From contig NW_027475138.1 in assembly GCF_051020985.1 (NCBI RefSeq), positions 620,001 through 684,000 of the forward strand: 64,000 nucleotides of DNA, written 5' to 3'. A program made the position numbers and the translations under genes. Source of the DNA: Nomia melanderi (taxonomy: Eukaryota; Arthropoda; Insecta; Hymenoptera; Halictidae). The notes under the pieces were generated by a model that was not told where the DNA came from, searched no databases, and was given only the letters and a program-made list of their open reading frames with translations. The first letter of the stretch is position 1. The number at the start of each line of letters is the position of its first letter. This document shows positions 49,371-62,700 of the stretch, in pieces.

Positions 49371-52300
49371 TGATATCTCGGGTGCTATTAGAGATAGCGC
49401 AATAAACCAAAGTGAATTATCTGCAGGAGGCCCTGGCGCATGAATCTGTGCAACGGGAACGACCTCGGACCACCAGGGGCCGAGAAAACCACAGTCTCAT
49501 GGGGCCGGATACTCAGGGTCAGGGGAAAATCCAATATAGATCTGGTGATATCTCGGGTGCTATTACAAATAGCGCAATAAATCATAGTGCATTGTCTGTA
49601 GGAGGCCCTGGCGCATGAATCTGGCCAGCGGGAACGACCTCGGACCACCAGCGGCCGAGAAAACCACCGTCTCATGGGGCCGGACACTCAGGGTCGGGGA
49701 AAAATCCAATATATATCGGGTGATATCTCGGGTGCTATTAGAGATAGCGCAATAAACCAAAGTGAATTGTCTGCAGGAGGCCCTGGCGCATGAATCTGTG
49801 CAGCAGGAACGACCTCGGACCACCAGGGGCCGAGAAAACCGCAGTCTCATGGGGCCGGACACTCAGGGTCAGGGAAAAATCCAATATATATCTGGTGATA
49901 TCTCAGGCGCTATTAGAGATAGCGCAATAAATCAAAGTGCATTGTCTGTAGGAGGCCCTGGCGCATGAATCTGTGCAGCGGGAACGACCTCGGAACACCA
50001 GGGGCCGAGAAAACCACCGTCTCATGGGGCAGGACACTCAGGGTCAGTGAAAAATCCAATATATATCTGGTGATATCTCGGGTGCTATTACAGATAGCGC
50101 AATAAATCAAAGTGCACTGTCTGTAGGAGACGCTGGCGCATGAACATGTTCAGCGGGAACGTTCTCGGACCACCAGGGGCCGAGAAAACGACCGTCTCAT
50201 GGGGCCGGACGCTCAGGGTCAGTGAAAAATCCAATATATATCTGGTGATATCTCGGGTGCTATTAGAGATAGCGCAATAAACAAAAGTGAATTATCTGCA
50301 GGAGGCCCTGGCGCATGAATCTGTGCAACGGGAACGACCTCGGACCACCAGGGGCCAAGAAAACCACAGTCTCATGGGGCCGGATACTCAGGGTCAGGGG
50401 AAAATCCAATATAGATCTGGTGATATCTCGGGTGCTATTACAGATAGCGCAATAAATCATAGTGCATTGTCTGTAGGAGACCCTGGCGCATGAATCTGGC
50501 CAGCGGGAACGACCTCGGACCACCAGCGGCCGAGAAAACCACCGTCTCATGGGGCCGGACACTCAGGGTCGGGGAAAAATCCAATATATATCTGGTGATA
50601 TCTCGGGTGCTATTAGAGATAGCGCAATAAACCAAAGTGAATTGTCTGCAGGAGGCCCTGGCGCATGAATCTGTGCAGCAGGAACGACCTCGGACCACCA
50701 GGGGCCGAGAAAACCGCAGTCTCATGGGGCCGGACACTCAGGGTCAGGGAAAAATCCAATATATATCTGGTGATATCTCGGGCGCTATTAGAGATAGCGC
50801 AATAAATCAAAGTGCATTGTCTGTAGGAGGCCCTGGCGCATGAATCTGTGCAGCGGGAACGACCTCGGAACACCAGGGGCCGAGAAAACCACCGACACAT
50901 GGGGCCGGACACTCAGGGTCGAGGAAAAATCCAATATATATCTGGTGATATCCCGGGTGCTATTAGAGATAGCGCGATAAATCAAAGTGAATTATCTGCA
51001 GGAGGCCCTGGCGCATGCATCTGTGCAGCGGGAACGACCTCGGACCACCAGGGGCCGAGAAAATCACCGTCTCATGGGGACGGGCACTCAGGGTCTGGGG
51101 AAAATCCAATATGTATCTGCTGATATCTCGGGTGCTATTAGAGATAGCGCAATAAACCAAAGTGAATTATCTGCAGGAGGCCCTGGCGCATGAATCTGTG
51201 CAACGGGAACGACCTCGGACCACCAGGGGCCGAGAAAACCACAGTCTCATGGGGCCGGATACTCAGGGTCAGGGGAAAATCCAATATAGATCTGGTGATA
51301 TCTCGGGTGCTATTACAAATAGCACAATAAATCATAGTGCATTGTCTCTAGGAGGCCCTGGCGCATGAATCTGGCCAGCGGGAACGACCTCGGACCACCA
51401 GCGGCCGAGAAAACCACCGTCTCATGGGGCCGGACACTCAGGGTCGGGGAAAAATCCAATATATATCGGGTGATATCTCGGGTGCTATTAGAGATAGCGC
51501 AATAAACCAAAGTGAATTGTCTGCAGGAGGCCCTGGCGCATGAATCTGTGCAGCAGGAACGACCTCGGACCACCAGGGGCCGAGAAAACCGCAGTCTCAT
51601 GGGGCCGGACACTCAGGGTCAGGGAAAAATCCAATATATATCTGGTGATATCTCAGGCGCTATTAGAGATAGCGCAATAAATCAAAGTGCATTGTCTGTA
51701 GGAGGCCCTGGCGCATGAATCTGTGCAGCGGGAACGACCTCGGAACACCAGGGGCCGAGAAAACCACCGTCTCATGGGGCAGGACACTCAGGGTCAGTGA
51801 AAAATCCAATATATATCTGGTGATATCTCGGGTGCTATTACAGATAGCGCAATAAATCAAAGTGCACTGTCTGTAGGAGACGCTGGCGCATGAACATGTT
51901 CAGCGGGAACGTTCTCGGACCACCAGGGGCCGAGAAAACGACCGTCTCATGGGGCCGGACGCTCAGGGTCAGTGAAAAATCCAATATATATCTGGTGATA
52001 TCTCGGGTGCTATTAGAGATAGCGCAATAAACAAAAGTGAATTATCTGCAGGAGGCCCTGGCGCATGAATCTGTGCAACGGGAACGACCTCGGACCACCA
52101 GGGGCCAAGAAAACCACAGTCTCATGGGGCCGGATACTCAGGGTCAGGGGAAAATCCAATATAGATCTGGTGATATCTCGGGTGCTATTACAGATAGCGC
52201 AATAAATCATAGTGCATTGTCTGTAGGAGACCCTGGCGCATGAATCTGGCCAGCGGGAACGACCTCGGACCACCAGCGGCCGAGAAAACCACCGTCTCAT

Positions 52301-52642
52301 GGGGCCGGACACTCAGGGTCGGGGAAAAATCCAATATATATCTGGTGATATCTCGGGTGCTATTAGAGATAGCGCAATAAACCAAAGTGAATTGTCTGCA
52401 GGAGGCCCTGGCGCATGAATCTGTGCAGCAGGAACGACCTCGGACCACCAGGGGCCGAGAAAACCGCAGTCTCATGGGGCCGGACACTCAGGGTCAGGGA
52501 AAAATCCAATATATATCTGGTGATATCTCGGGCGCTATTAGAGATAGCGCAATAAATCAAAGTGCATTGTCTGTAGGAGGCCCTGGCGCATGAATCTGTG
52601 CAGCGGGAACGACCTCGGAACACCAGGGGCCGAGAAAACCAC
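49371..52642. repeat. 10-monomer-offset duplication flanking a class II fragment
   Basis: Bases 49,371-50,892 and 51,121-52,642 match at an offset of 1,750 bp over about 1,522 bp with few differences. Shared rarities are TATTACAAATAGC, ATATATCGGGTGATATC (present in the first monomer pair), TCTCAGGCGC, GCACTGTCTG, GAACATGTTCAGC and ACAAAAGTGAATT. The 228 bp between them are class II. Confidence 0.85.
50893..51120. repeat. Class II fragment inside a class I zone
   Basis: GACACATGGGGCC with GGTCGAGGAAAA, GATAGCGCGATAAATC, GCGCATGCATC, AAAATCACCGTC, GGGGACGGGCACTCAGGGTC and ATATGTATCTGCTG reproduce 30,067-30,294 (and 18,343-18,570). It is about 1.3 monomers, keeps the 175 bp phase, and sits exactly between two copies of a duplicated class I segment. 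Confidence 0.9.
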
Positions 52643-53820
52643 CGTCTCATGGGGCAGGGCACTCAGGGTCAGTGAAAAATCCAATATATATCTGGTGATA
52701 TCTCGGGTGCTATTACAGATAGCGCAATAAATCAAAGTGCATTGTCTGTAGGAGACGCTGGCGCATGAACCTGTTCAGCGGGAACGTTCTCGGACCACCA
52801 GGGGCCGAGAAAACGACCGTCTCATGGGGCCGGACGCTCAGGGTCAGTGAAAAATCCAATATATATCTGGTGATATCTCGGGTGCTATTAGAGATAGCGC
52901 AATAAACCAAAGTGAATTATCTGCAGGAGGCCCTGGCGCATGAATCTGTGCAACGGGAACGACCTCGGACCACCAGGGGCCAAGAAAACCACAGTCTCAT
53001 GGGGCCGGATACTCAGGGTGAGGGGAAAATCCAATATAGATCTGGTGATATCTCGGGTGCTATTACAGATAGCGCAATAAATCAAAGTGCATTGTCTGTA
53101 GGAGGCCCTGGCGCATGAATCTGTGCAGCGGGAACGACCTCGGACCACCAGGGCCCGAGAAAACGACCGTCTCATGGGGCCGGACGCTCAGGGTCAGTGA
53201 AAAATCCAATATATATCTGGTGATATCTCGGGTGCTATTACAGATAGCGCAATAAATCAAAGTGCATTGTCTGTAGGAGGCCCTGGCGCATGAATCTGTG
53301 CAGCGGGAACGACCTCGGACCACCAGGGGCCGAGAAAACCACAGTCCCATGGAGCCGGACACTCAGGGTCAGGGGAAAATCCAGTATATATCTCTTGATA
53401 TCTCGGGTGCTATTAGAGATAGAGCAATAAACCAAAGTGAATTATCTGCAGGAGGCCCTGGCGCATGAATCTGTGCAGCGGGAACGTCCTCGGACCCCCA
53501 GGGGCCGAGACAACCACCGTCTCATGGGGCCGGACACTCAGGGTCAGTGAAAAATCCAATATATATCTGGTGATATCTCGGGTGCTATTACAGATAGCGC
53601 AATAAATCAAAGTGCATTGTCTGTAGGAGGCCCTGGCGGATGAATCTGTGCAGCGGGAACGACCTCGGACCACCAGGGGCCGAGAAAACCTCAGTCTCAT
53701 GGGGCCGGGCACTCAGCGTCAGGGGAAAATCCAGTATATATCTGGTGATATCTCGGGTGCTATTAGAGATAGCGCAATAAACCAAAGTGAATTATCTGCA
53801 GGATGCCCTGGCGCATGAAT

Positions 53821-53834
53821 CTGTGCAAGCGGGA
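53821..53834. other. 1-bp insertion monomer, inherited copy
   Basis: GTGCAAGCGGG is the same insertion as at 27,921 and 42,447, followed by CTCGGACCTCCTGGGG where the other two copies read CTCGGACATCCTGGGG. Confidence 0.9.
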
Positions 53835-56388
53835 ACGTCCTCGGACCTCCTGGGGCCGAGACAACCACCGTCTCATGGGGCCGGACGCTCAGGGTCAGGG
53901 TAAAATCCAATATATATCTGGTGATATCTCGGGTGCTATTACAGATAGCGCAATAAATCAAAGTGCATTGTCTGTAGGAGGCCCTGGCGCATGAATCTGT
54001 GCAGCGGGAACAACGTCGGACCACCAGGGGCCGAAAAAACCACAGTCTCATGGGGCCGGACCCTCATGGTCAGGGTAAAATCCATTATATATCTGGTGAT
54101 ATCTCGTGTGCTATTACAGATAGCGCAATAAATCAAAGTGCATTGTCTGTAGGAGGCCCTGGCGCATGAATCTCTGCAGCGGGAACGACCTCGGACCACC
54201 AGGGGCCGAGAAAACCACAGTCTCATGGGGCCGGACACTCAGGGTCAGGGGAAAATCCAATATATATCTGGTGATATCTCGGGTGCTATTAGAGATAGCG
54301 CAATAAACCAAAGTGAATTATCTGCAGGAGGCCCTGGCGCATGAATCTGTGCAGCGGGAACGACCTCGGACCACCAGGGGCCGAAAAAACCACAGTCTCA
54401 TGGGGCCGGATACTCAGGGTCAGGGGAAAATCCAATATAGATCTGGTGATATCTCGGGTGCTATTACAGATAGCGCAATAAATCAAAGTGCATTGTCTGT
54501 AGGAGGCCCTGGCGCATGAATCTGTGCAGCGGGAACGACCTAGGACCACCCGGGGCCGAGACAACCACCGTCTCATGGGGCCGGACACTCTGGGCCAGGG
54601 GAAAATCCAGTATATATCTGGTGATATTTCGGGTGCTATTAGAGATAGCGTAATAAACCAAAGTGCATTGTCTGTAGGAGGCCCTGGCGCATGAATCTGT
54701 GCAGCGGGAACGACCTCGGACCACGAGGGGCCGAGAAAACCACAGTCTCATGGGGCCGGACACTCAGGGTCAGGGGAAAATCCAGTATATATCTGGTGAT
54801 ATCTCGTGTGCTATTACAGATAGCGCAATAAATCAAAGTGCATTGTCTGTAGGAGGCCCTGGCGCATGAATCTGTGCCGCGGGAACGACCTCGGACCACC
54901 AGGGGCCGAGAAAACCGCAGTCTCATGGGGCCGGACACTCAGGGTCGGGGAAAAATCCAATATATATCTGGTGATATCTCGGGTGCTATTAGAGATAGCG
55001 CAATAAACCAAAGTGAATTGTCTGCAGGAGGCCCTGGCGCATGAATCTGTGCAGCGGGAACGATCTCGGACCATCAGGGGCCGAGACATCCACCGTCTCA
55101 TGGGGCCGGACACTCAGGGTCAGGGAAAAATCCAATATATATCTGGTGATATCTCGGATGCTATTACAGATAGCGCAATAAATCAAAGTGCATTGTCTGT
55201 AGGAGGCCCTGGCGCATGAATCTGTGCCGCGGGAACGACCTCGGACCACCAGGGGCCGAGAAAACCGCAGTCTCATGGGGCCGGACACTCAGGGTCGGGG
55301 AAAAATCCAATATATATCTGGTGATATCTCGGGTGCTATTAGAGATAGCGCAATAAACCAAAGTGAATTGTCTGCAGGAGGCCCTGGCGCATGAATCTGT
55401 GCAGCAGGAACGACCTCGGACCACCAGGGGCCGAGAAAACCGCAGTCTCATGGGGCCGGACACTCAGGGTCAGGGAAAAATCCAATATATATCTGGTGAT
55501 ATCTCGGGCGCTATTAGAGATAGCGCAATAAATCAAAGTGCATTGTCTGTAGGAGGCCCTGGCGCATGAATCTGTGCAGCGGGAACGACCTCGGAACACC
55601 AGGGGCCGAGAAAACCACCGTCTCATGGGGCAGGGCACTCAGGGTCAGTGAAAAATCCAATATATATCTGGTGATATCTCGGGTGCTATTACAGATAGCG
55701 CAATAAATCAAAGTGCATTGTCTGTAGGAGACGCTGGCGCATGAACCTGTTCAGCGGGAACGTTCTCGGACCACCAGGGGCCGAGAAAACGACCGTCTCA
55801 TGGGGCCGGACGCTCAGGGTCAGTGAAAAATCCAATATATATCTGGTGATATCTCGGGTGCTATTAGAGATAGCGCAATAAACCAAAGTGAATTATCTGC
55901 AGGAGGCCCTGGCGCATGAATCTGTGCAACGGGAACGACCTCGGACCACCAGGGGCCAAGAAAACCACAGTCTCATGGGGCCGGATACTCAGGGTGAGGG
56001 GAAAATCCAATATAGATCTGGTGATATCTCGGGTGCTATTACAGATAGCGCAATAAATCATAGTGCATTGTCTGTAGGAGACCCTGGCGCATGAATCTGG
56101 CCAGCGGGAACGACCTCGGACCACCAGCGGCCGAGAAAACCACCGTCTCATGGGGCCGGACACTCAGGGTCGGGGAAAAATCCAATATATATCTGGTGAT
56201 ATCTCGGGTGCTATTAGAGATAGCGCAATAAACCAAAGTGAATTGTCTGCAGGAGGCCCTGGCGCATGAATCTGTGCAGCGGGAACGATCTCGGACCATC
56301 AGGGGCCGAGACATCCACCGTCTCACGGGGCCGGACACTCAGGGTCAGGGAAAAATCCAATATATATGTGGTGATATCTCGGGTGCTA

Positions 56389-58138
56389 TTACAGATAGCG
56401 CAATAAACCAAAGTGAATTGTCTGCAGGAGGCCCTGGCGCATGAATCTGTGCAGCAGGAACGACCTCGGACCACCAGGGGCCGAGAAAACCGCAGTCTCA
56501 TGGGGCCGGACACTCAGGGTCAGGGAAAAATCCAATATATTTCTGGTGATATCTCGGGCGCTATTACAGATAGCGCAATAAACCAAAGTGAGTTATCTGC
56601 AGGAGGCCCTGGCGCATGAATCTGTGCAACGGGAACGACCTCGGACCACCAGGGGCCGAGAAAACCACAGTCTCATGGGGCCGGACACTCAGGGTCAGGG
56701 GAAAATCCAATATAGATCTGGTGATATCTCGGGTGCTATTACACATAGCGCAATAAACCAAAGTGAATTATCTGAAGGAGGCCCTTGCGCATGAATCTGT
56801 GCAACGGGAACGTCCTCGGACCACCAGGGGCCGAGAAAACCACAGTCTCATGGGGCCGGACACTCAGGGTCAGTGGAAAATCCAATATAGATCTGGTGAT
56901 ATCTCGGGTGCTATTACAGATAGCGCAATAAATCAAAGTGCATTACCTGTAGGAGACCCTGGCGCATGAATCTGGCCAGCGGGAACGACCTCGGACCACC
57001 AGCGGCCGAGAAAACCACCGTCTCATGGGGCCGGACACTCAGGGTCGGGGAAAAATCCAATATATATCTGGTGATATCTCGGGTGCTATTAGAGATAGCG
57101 CAATAAACCAAAGTGAATTGTCTGCAGGAGGCCCTGGCGCATGAATCTGTGCAGCAGGAACGACCTCGGACCACCAGGGGCCGAGAAAACCGCAGTCTCA
57201 TGGGGCCGGACACTCAGGGTCAGGGAAAAATCCAATATATATCTGGTGATATCTCGGGCGCTATTAGAGATAGCGCAATAAACCAAAGTGAATTGTCTGC
57301 AGGAGGCCCTGGCGCATGAATCTGTGCAGCAGGAACGACCTCGGACCACCAGGGGCCGAGAAAACCGCAGTCTCATGGGGCCGGACACTCAGGGACAGGG
57401 AAAAATCCAATATATATCTGGTGATATCTCGGGTGCTATTAGAGATAGCGCAATAAACCAAAGTGAGTTATCTGCAGGAGGCCCTGGCGCATGAATCTGT
57501 GCAACGGGAACGACCTCGGACCACCAGGGGCCGAGAAAACCACAGTCTCATGGGGCCGGACACTCAGGGTCAGGGGAAAATCCAATATAGATCTGGTGAT
57601 GTCTCGGGTGCTATTACACATAGCGCAATAAACCAAAGTGAATTATCTGAAGGAGGCCCTTGCGCATGAATCTGTGCAACGGGAACGTCCTCGGACCACC
57701 AGGGGCCGAGAAAACCACAGTCTCATGGGGCCGGGCACTCAGGGTCAGTGGAAAATCCAATATAGATCTGGTGATATCTCGGGTGCTATTACAGATAGCG
57801 CAATAAATCAAAGTGCATTACCTGTAGGAGACCCTGGCGCATGAATCTGGCCAGCGGGAACGACCTCGGACCACCAGCGGCCGAGAAAACCACCGTCTCA
57901 TGGGGCCGGACACTCAGGGTCGGGGAAAAATCCAATATATATCTGGTGATATCTCGGGTGCTATTAGAGATAGCGCAATAAACCAAAGTGAATTGTCTGC
58001 AGGAGGCCCTGGCGCATGAATCTGTGCAGCAGGAACGACCTCGGACCACCAGGGGCCGAGAAAACCGCAGTCTCATGGGGCCGGACACTCAGGGTCAGGG
58101 AAAAATCCAATATATATCTGGTGATATCTCGGGCGCTA
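56389..58138. repeat. 5-monomer tandem duplication (875 bp unit)
   Basis: Units 56,389-57,263 and 57,264-58,138 share CAAAGTGAGTTATCTGC, TATTACACATAGC, TTATCTGAAGGAGGCCCTTGC, GGGTCAGTGGAAAATCC, GCATTACCTGTAGGAGACC and GCAGCAGGAACG in order. Differences include TATTTCTGG in the first and GATGTCTCGGG in the second. Confidence 0.88.
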
Positions 58139-58198
58139 TTAGAGATAGCGCAATAAATCAAAGTGCATTGTCTGTAGGAGGCCCTGGCGCATGAATCT

Positions 58199-58212
58199 GT
58201 GCAGCGGAACGA
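58199..58212. other. 1-bp deletion monomer
   Basis: GCAGCGGAACGACC lacks one G of GCAGCGGGAACG, shifting the phase by -1. I did not find this lesion elsewhere in the window. It fuses two complementary-strand frames into a 123-codon apparent frame. Confidence 0.88.
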
Positions 58213-59771
58213 CCTCGGAACACCAGGGGCCGAGAAAACCACCGTCTCATGGGGCAGGGCACTCAGGGTCAGTGAAAAATCCAATATATATCTGGTGATA
58301 TCTCGGGTGCTATTACAGATAGCGCAATAAATCAAAGTGCATTGTCTGTAGGAGACGCTGGCGCATGAACCTGTTCAGCGGGAACGTTCTCGGACCACCA
58401 GGGGCCGAGAAAACGACCGTCTCATGGGGCCGGACGCTCAGGGTCAGTCAAAAATCCAATATATATCTGGTGATATCTCGGGTGCTATTAGAGATAGCGC
58501 AATAAACCAAAGTGAATTATCTGCAGGAGGCCCTGGCGCATGAATCTGTGCAACGGGAACGACCTCGGACCACCAGGGGCCAAGAAAACCACAGTCTCAT
58601 GGGGCCGGATACTCAGGGTGAGGGGAAAATCCAATATAGATCTGGTGATATCTCGGGTGCTATTACAGATAGCGCAATAAATCATAGTGCATTGTCTGTA
58701 GGAGACCCTGGCGCATGAATCTGGCCAGCGGGAACGACCTCGGACCACCAGCGGCCGAGAAAACCACCGTCTCATGGGGCCGGACACTCAGGGTCGGGGA
58801 AAAATCCAATATATATCTGGTGATATCTCGGGTGCTATTAGAGATAGCGCAATAAACCAAAGTGAATTGTCTGCAGGAGGCCCTGGCGCATGAATCTGTG
58901 CAGCGGGAACGATCTCGGACCATCAGGGGCCGAGACATCCACCGTCTCACGGGGCCGGACACTCAGGGTCAGGGAAAAATCCAATATATATGTGGTGATA
59001 TCTCGGGTGCTATTACAGATAGCGCAATAAATCAAAGTGCATTGTCTGTAGTAGGCCCTGGCGCATGAATCTGTGCAGCGGGAACGACCTCGGACCACCA
59101 GGGCCCGAGAAAACGACCGTCTCATGGGGCCGGACGCTCAGGGTCAGTGAAAAATCCAATATATATCTGGTGATATCTCGGGTGCTATTACAGATAGCGC
59201 AATAAATCAAAGTGCATTGTCTGTAGGAGGCCCTGGCGCATGAATCTGTGCAGCGGGAACGACCTCGGACCACCAGGGGCCGAGAAAACCACAGTCCCAT
59301 GGAGCCGGACACTCAGGGTCAGGGGAAAATCCAGTATATATCTCTTGATATCTCGGGTGCTATTAGAGATAGCGCAATAAACCAAAGTGAATTATCTGCA
59401 GGAGGCCCTGGCGCATGAATCTGTGCAGCGGGAACGTCCTCGGACCCCCAGGGGCCGAGACAACCACCGTCTCATGGGGCCGGACACTCAGGGTCAGTGA
59501 AAAATCCAATATATATCTGGTGATATCTCGGGTGCTATTACAGATAGCGCAATAAATCAAAGTGCATTGTCTGTAGGAGGCCCTGGCGGATGAATCTGTG
59601 CAGCGGGAACGACCTCGGACCACCAGGGGCCGAGAAAACCTCAGTCTCATGGGGCCGGGCACTCAGCGTCAGGGGAAAATCCAGTATATATCTGGTGATA
59701 TCTCGGGTGCTATTAGAGATAGCGCAATAAACCAAAGTGAATTATCTGCAGGATGCCCTGGCGCATGAATC

Positions 59772-59784
59772 TGTGCTAGCGGGA
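59772..59784. other. 1-bp insertion monomer, T variant
   Basis: GTGCTAGCGGG lies at the position of GTGCAAGCGGG in the 34-monomer-upstream copy. It keeps the +1 length, with a later A-to-T change (inference on order). Confidence 0.85.
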
Positions 59785-62700
59785 ACGTCCTCGGACCTCC
59801 TGGGGCCGAGACAACCACCGTCTCATGGGGCCGGACGCTCAGGGTCAGGGTAAAATCCAATATATATCTGGTGATATCTCGGGTGCTATTACAGATAGCG
59901 CAATAAATCAAAGTGCATTGTCTGTAGGAGGCCCTGGCGCATGAATCTGTGCAGCGGGAACAACGTCGGACCACCAGGGGCCGAAAAAACCACAGTCTCA
60001 TGGGGCCGGACCCTCATGGTCAGGGTAAAATCCATTATATATCTGGTGATATCTCGTGTGCTATTACAGATAGCGCAATAAATCAAAGTGCATTGTCTGT
60101 AGGAGGCCCTGGCGCATGAATCTCTGCAGCGGGAACGACCTCGGACCACCAGGGGCCGAGAAAACCACAGTCTCATGGGGCCGGACACTCAGGGTCAGGG
60201 GAAAATCCAATATATATCTGGTGATATCTCGGGTGCTATTAGTGATAGCGCAATAAACCAAAGTGAATTATCTGCAGGAGGCCCTGGCGCATGAATCTGT
60301 GCAGCGGGAACGACCTCGGACCACCAGGGGCCGAAAAAACCACAGTCTCATGGGGCCGGATACTCAGGGTCAGGGGAAAATCCAATATAGATCTGGTGAT
60401 ATCTCGGGTGCTATTACAGATAGCGCAATAAATCAAAGTGCATTGTCTGTAGGAGGCCCTGGCGCATGAATCTGTGCAGCGGGAACGACCTAGGACCACC
60501 CGGGGCCGAGACAACCACCGTCTCATGGGGCCGGACACTCAGGGTCAGGGGAAAATCCAGTATATATCTGGTGATATTTCGGGTGCTATTAGAGATAGCG
60601 TAATAAACCAAAGTGCATTGTCTGTAGGAGGCCCTGGCGCATGAATCTGTGCAGCGGGAACGACCTCGGACCACGAGGGGCCGAGAAAACCACAGTCTCA
60701 TGGGGCCGGACACTCAGGGTCAGGGGAAAATCCAGTATATATCTGGTGGTATCTCGTGTGCTATTACAGATAGCGCAATAAATCAAAGTGCATTGTCTGT
60801 AGGAGGCCCTGGCGCATGAATCTGTGCCGCGGGAACGACCTCGGACCACCAGGGGCCGAGAAAACCGCAGTCTCATGGGGCCGGACACTCAGGGTCGGGG
60901 AAAAATCCAATATATATCTGGTGATATCTCGGGTGCTATTAGAGATAGCGCAATAAACCAAAGTGAATTGTCTGCAGGAGGCCCTGGCGCATGAATCTGT
61001 GCAGCGGGAACGATCTCGGACCATCAGGGGCCGAGACATCCACCGTCTCATGGGGCCGGACACTCAGGGTCAGGGAAAAATCCAATATATATCTGGTGAT
61101 ATCTCGGATGCTATTACAGATAGCGCAATAAATCAAAGTGCATTGTCTGTAGGAGGCCCTGGCGCATGAATCCGTGCAGCGGGAACGACCTCGGACCACC
61201 AGGGGCCGAGAAAACCACAGTCTCATGGGGCCGGACACTCAGGGTCAGGGGAAAATCCAATATATATCTGGTGATATCTCGGGTGCTATTACAGATAGAG
61301 CAATAAATCAAAGTGCATTGTCTGTAGGAGGCCCTGGCGCATGAATGTGTGCAGCGGGAACGACCTCGGACCACCAGGGGCCGAGAAAACCGCAGTCTCA
61401 TGGGGCCGGACACTCAGGGTCAGGGAAAAATCCAATATATATCTGGTGATATCTCGGGCGCTATTAGAGATAGCGCAATAAGCCAAAGGGAATTATCTGC
61501 AGGAGGCCCTGGCGCATGCATCTGTGCAGCGGGAACGACCTAGGACCACCAGGGGCCGAGAAAACCACCGTCTCATGGGGCCGGACACTCAGGGTAAGGG
61601 AAAAATCCAATATATATCTGGTGATATCTCGGGTGCTATTAGAGATAGCGCAATAAACGAAAGTGAATTATCTGCAGGAGGCCCTGGCGCATGAATCTGT
61701 GCAGCGGGAACGACCGCGGACCACCAGGGGCCGAGAAAACCACCGTCTCATGGGGCCGGACACTCAGGGACAGGGAAAAATCCAATATATATCTGGTGAT
61801 ATCTCGGGTGCTATTAGAGATAGCGCAATAAACCAAAGTGAGTTCTCTGCAGGAGGCCCTGGCGCATGAATCTGTGCAACGGGAACGACCTCGGACCACC
61901 AGGGGCCGAGAAAACCACAGTCTCATGGGGCCGGACACTCAGGGTCAGGGGAAAATCCAATATAGATCTGGTGATATCTCGGGTGCTATTACACATAGCG
62001 CAATAAACCAAAGTGAATTATCTGAAGGAGGCCCTTGCGCATGAATCTGTGCAACGGGAACGTCCTCGGACCACCAGGGGCCGAGAAAACCACAGTCTCA
62101 TGGGGCCGGACACTCAGGGTCAGTGGAAAATCCAATATAGATCTGGTGATATCTCGGGTGCTATTACAGATAGCGCAATAAATCAAAGTGCATTACCTGT
62201 AGGAGGCCCTGGCGGATGAATCTGTGCAGCGGGAACGTCCTCGGACCTCCAGGGGCCGAGACAACGACCGTCTCATGGGGCCGGACACTCAGGGTCAGGG
62301 TAAAATCCAATATATATCTGGTGATATCTCGGGTGCTATAACAGATAGCGCAATAAATCAAAGTGCATTGTCTGTAGGAGGCCCTGGCGCATGAATCTGT
62401 GCAGCGGGAACGACCTCGGACCACCAGGGGCCGAGAAAACCACAGTCTCATGGGGCCGGACACTCAGGGTCAGGGGAAAATCCAATATATATCTGGTGAT
62501 ATCTCGGGTGCTATTACAGATAGAGCAATAAATCAAAGTGCATTGTCTGGAGGAGGCCCTGGCGCATGAATGTGTGCAGCGGGAACGACCTCGGACCACC
62601 AGGGGCCGAGAAAACCGCAGTCTCATGGGGCCGGACACTCAGGGTCAGGGAAAAATCCAATATATATCTGGTGATATCTCGGGCGCTATTAGAGATAGCG

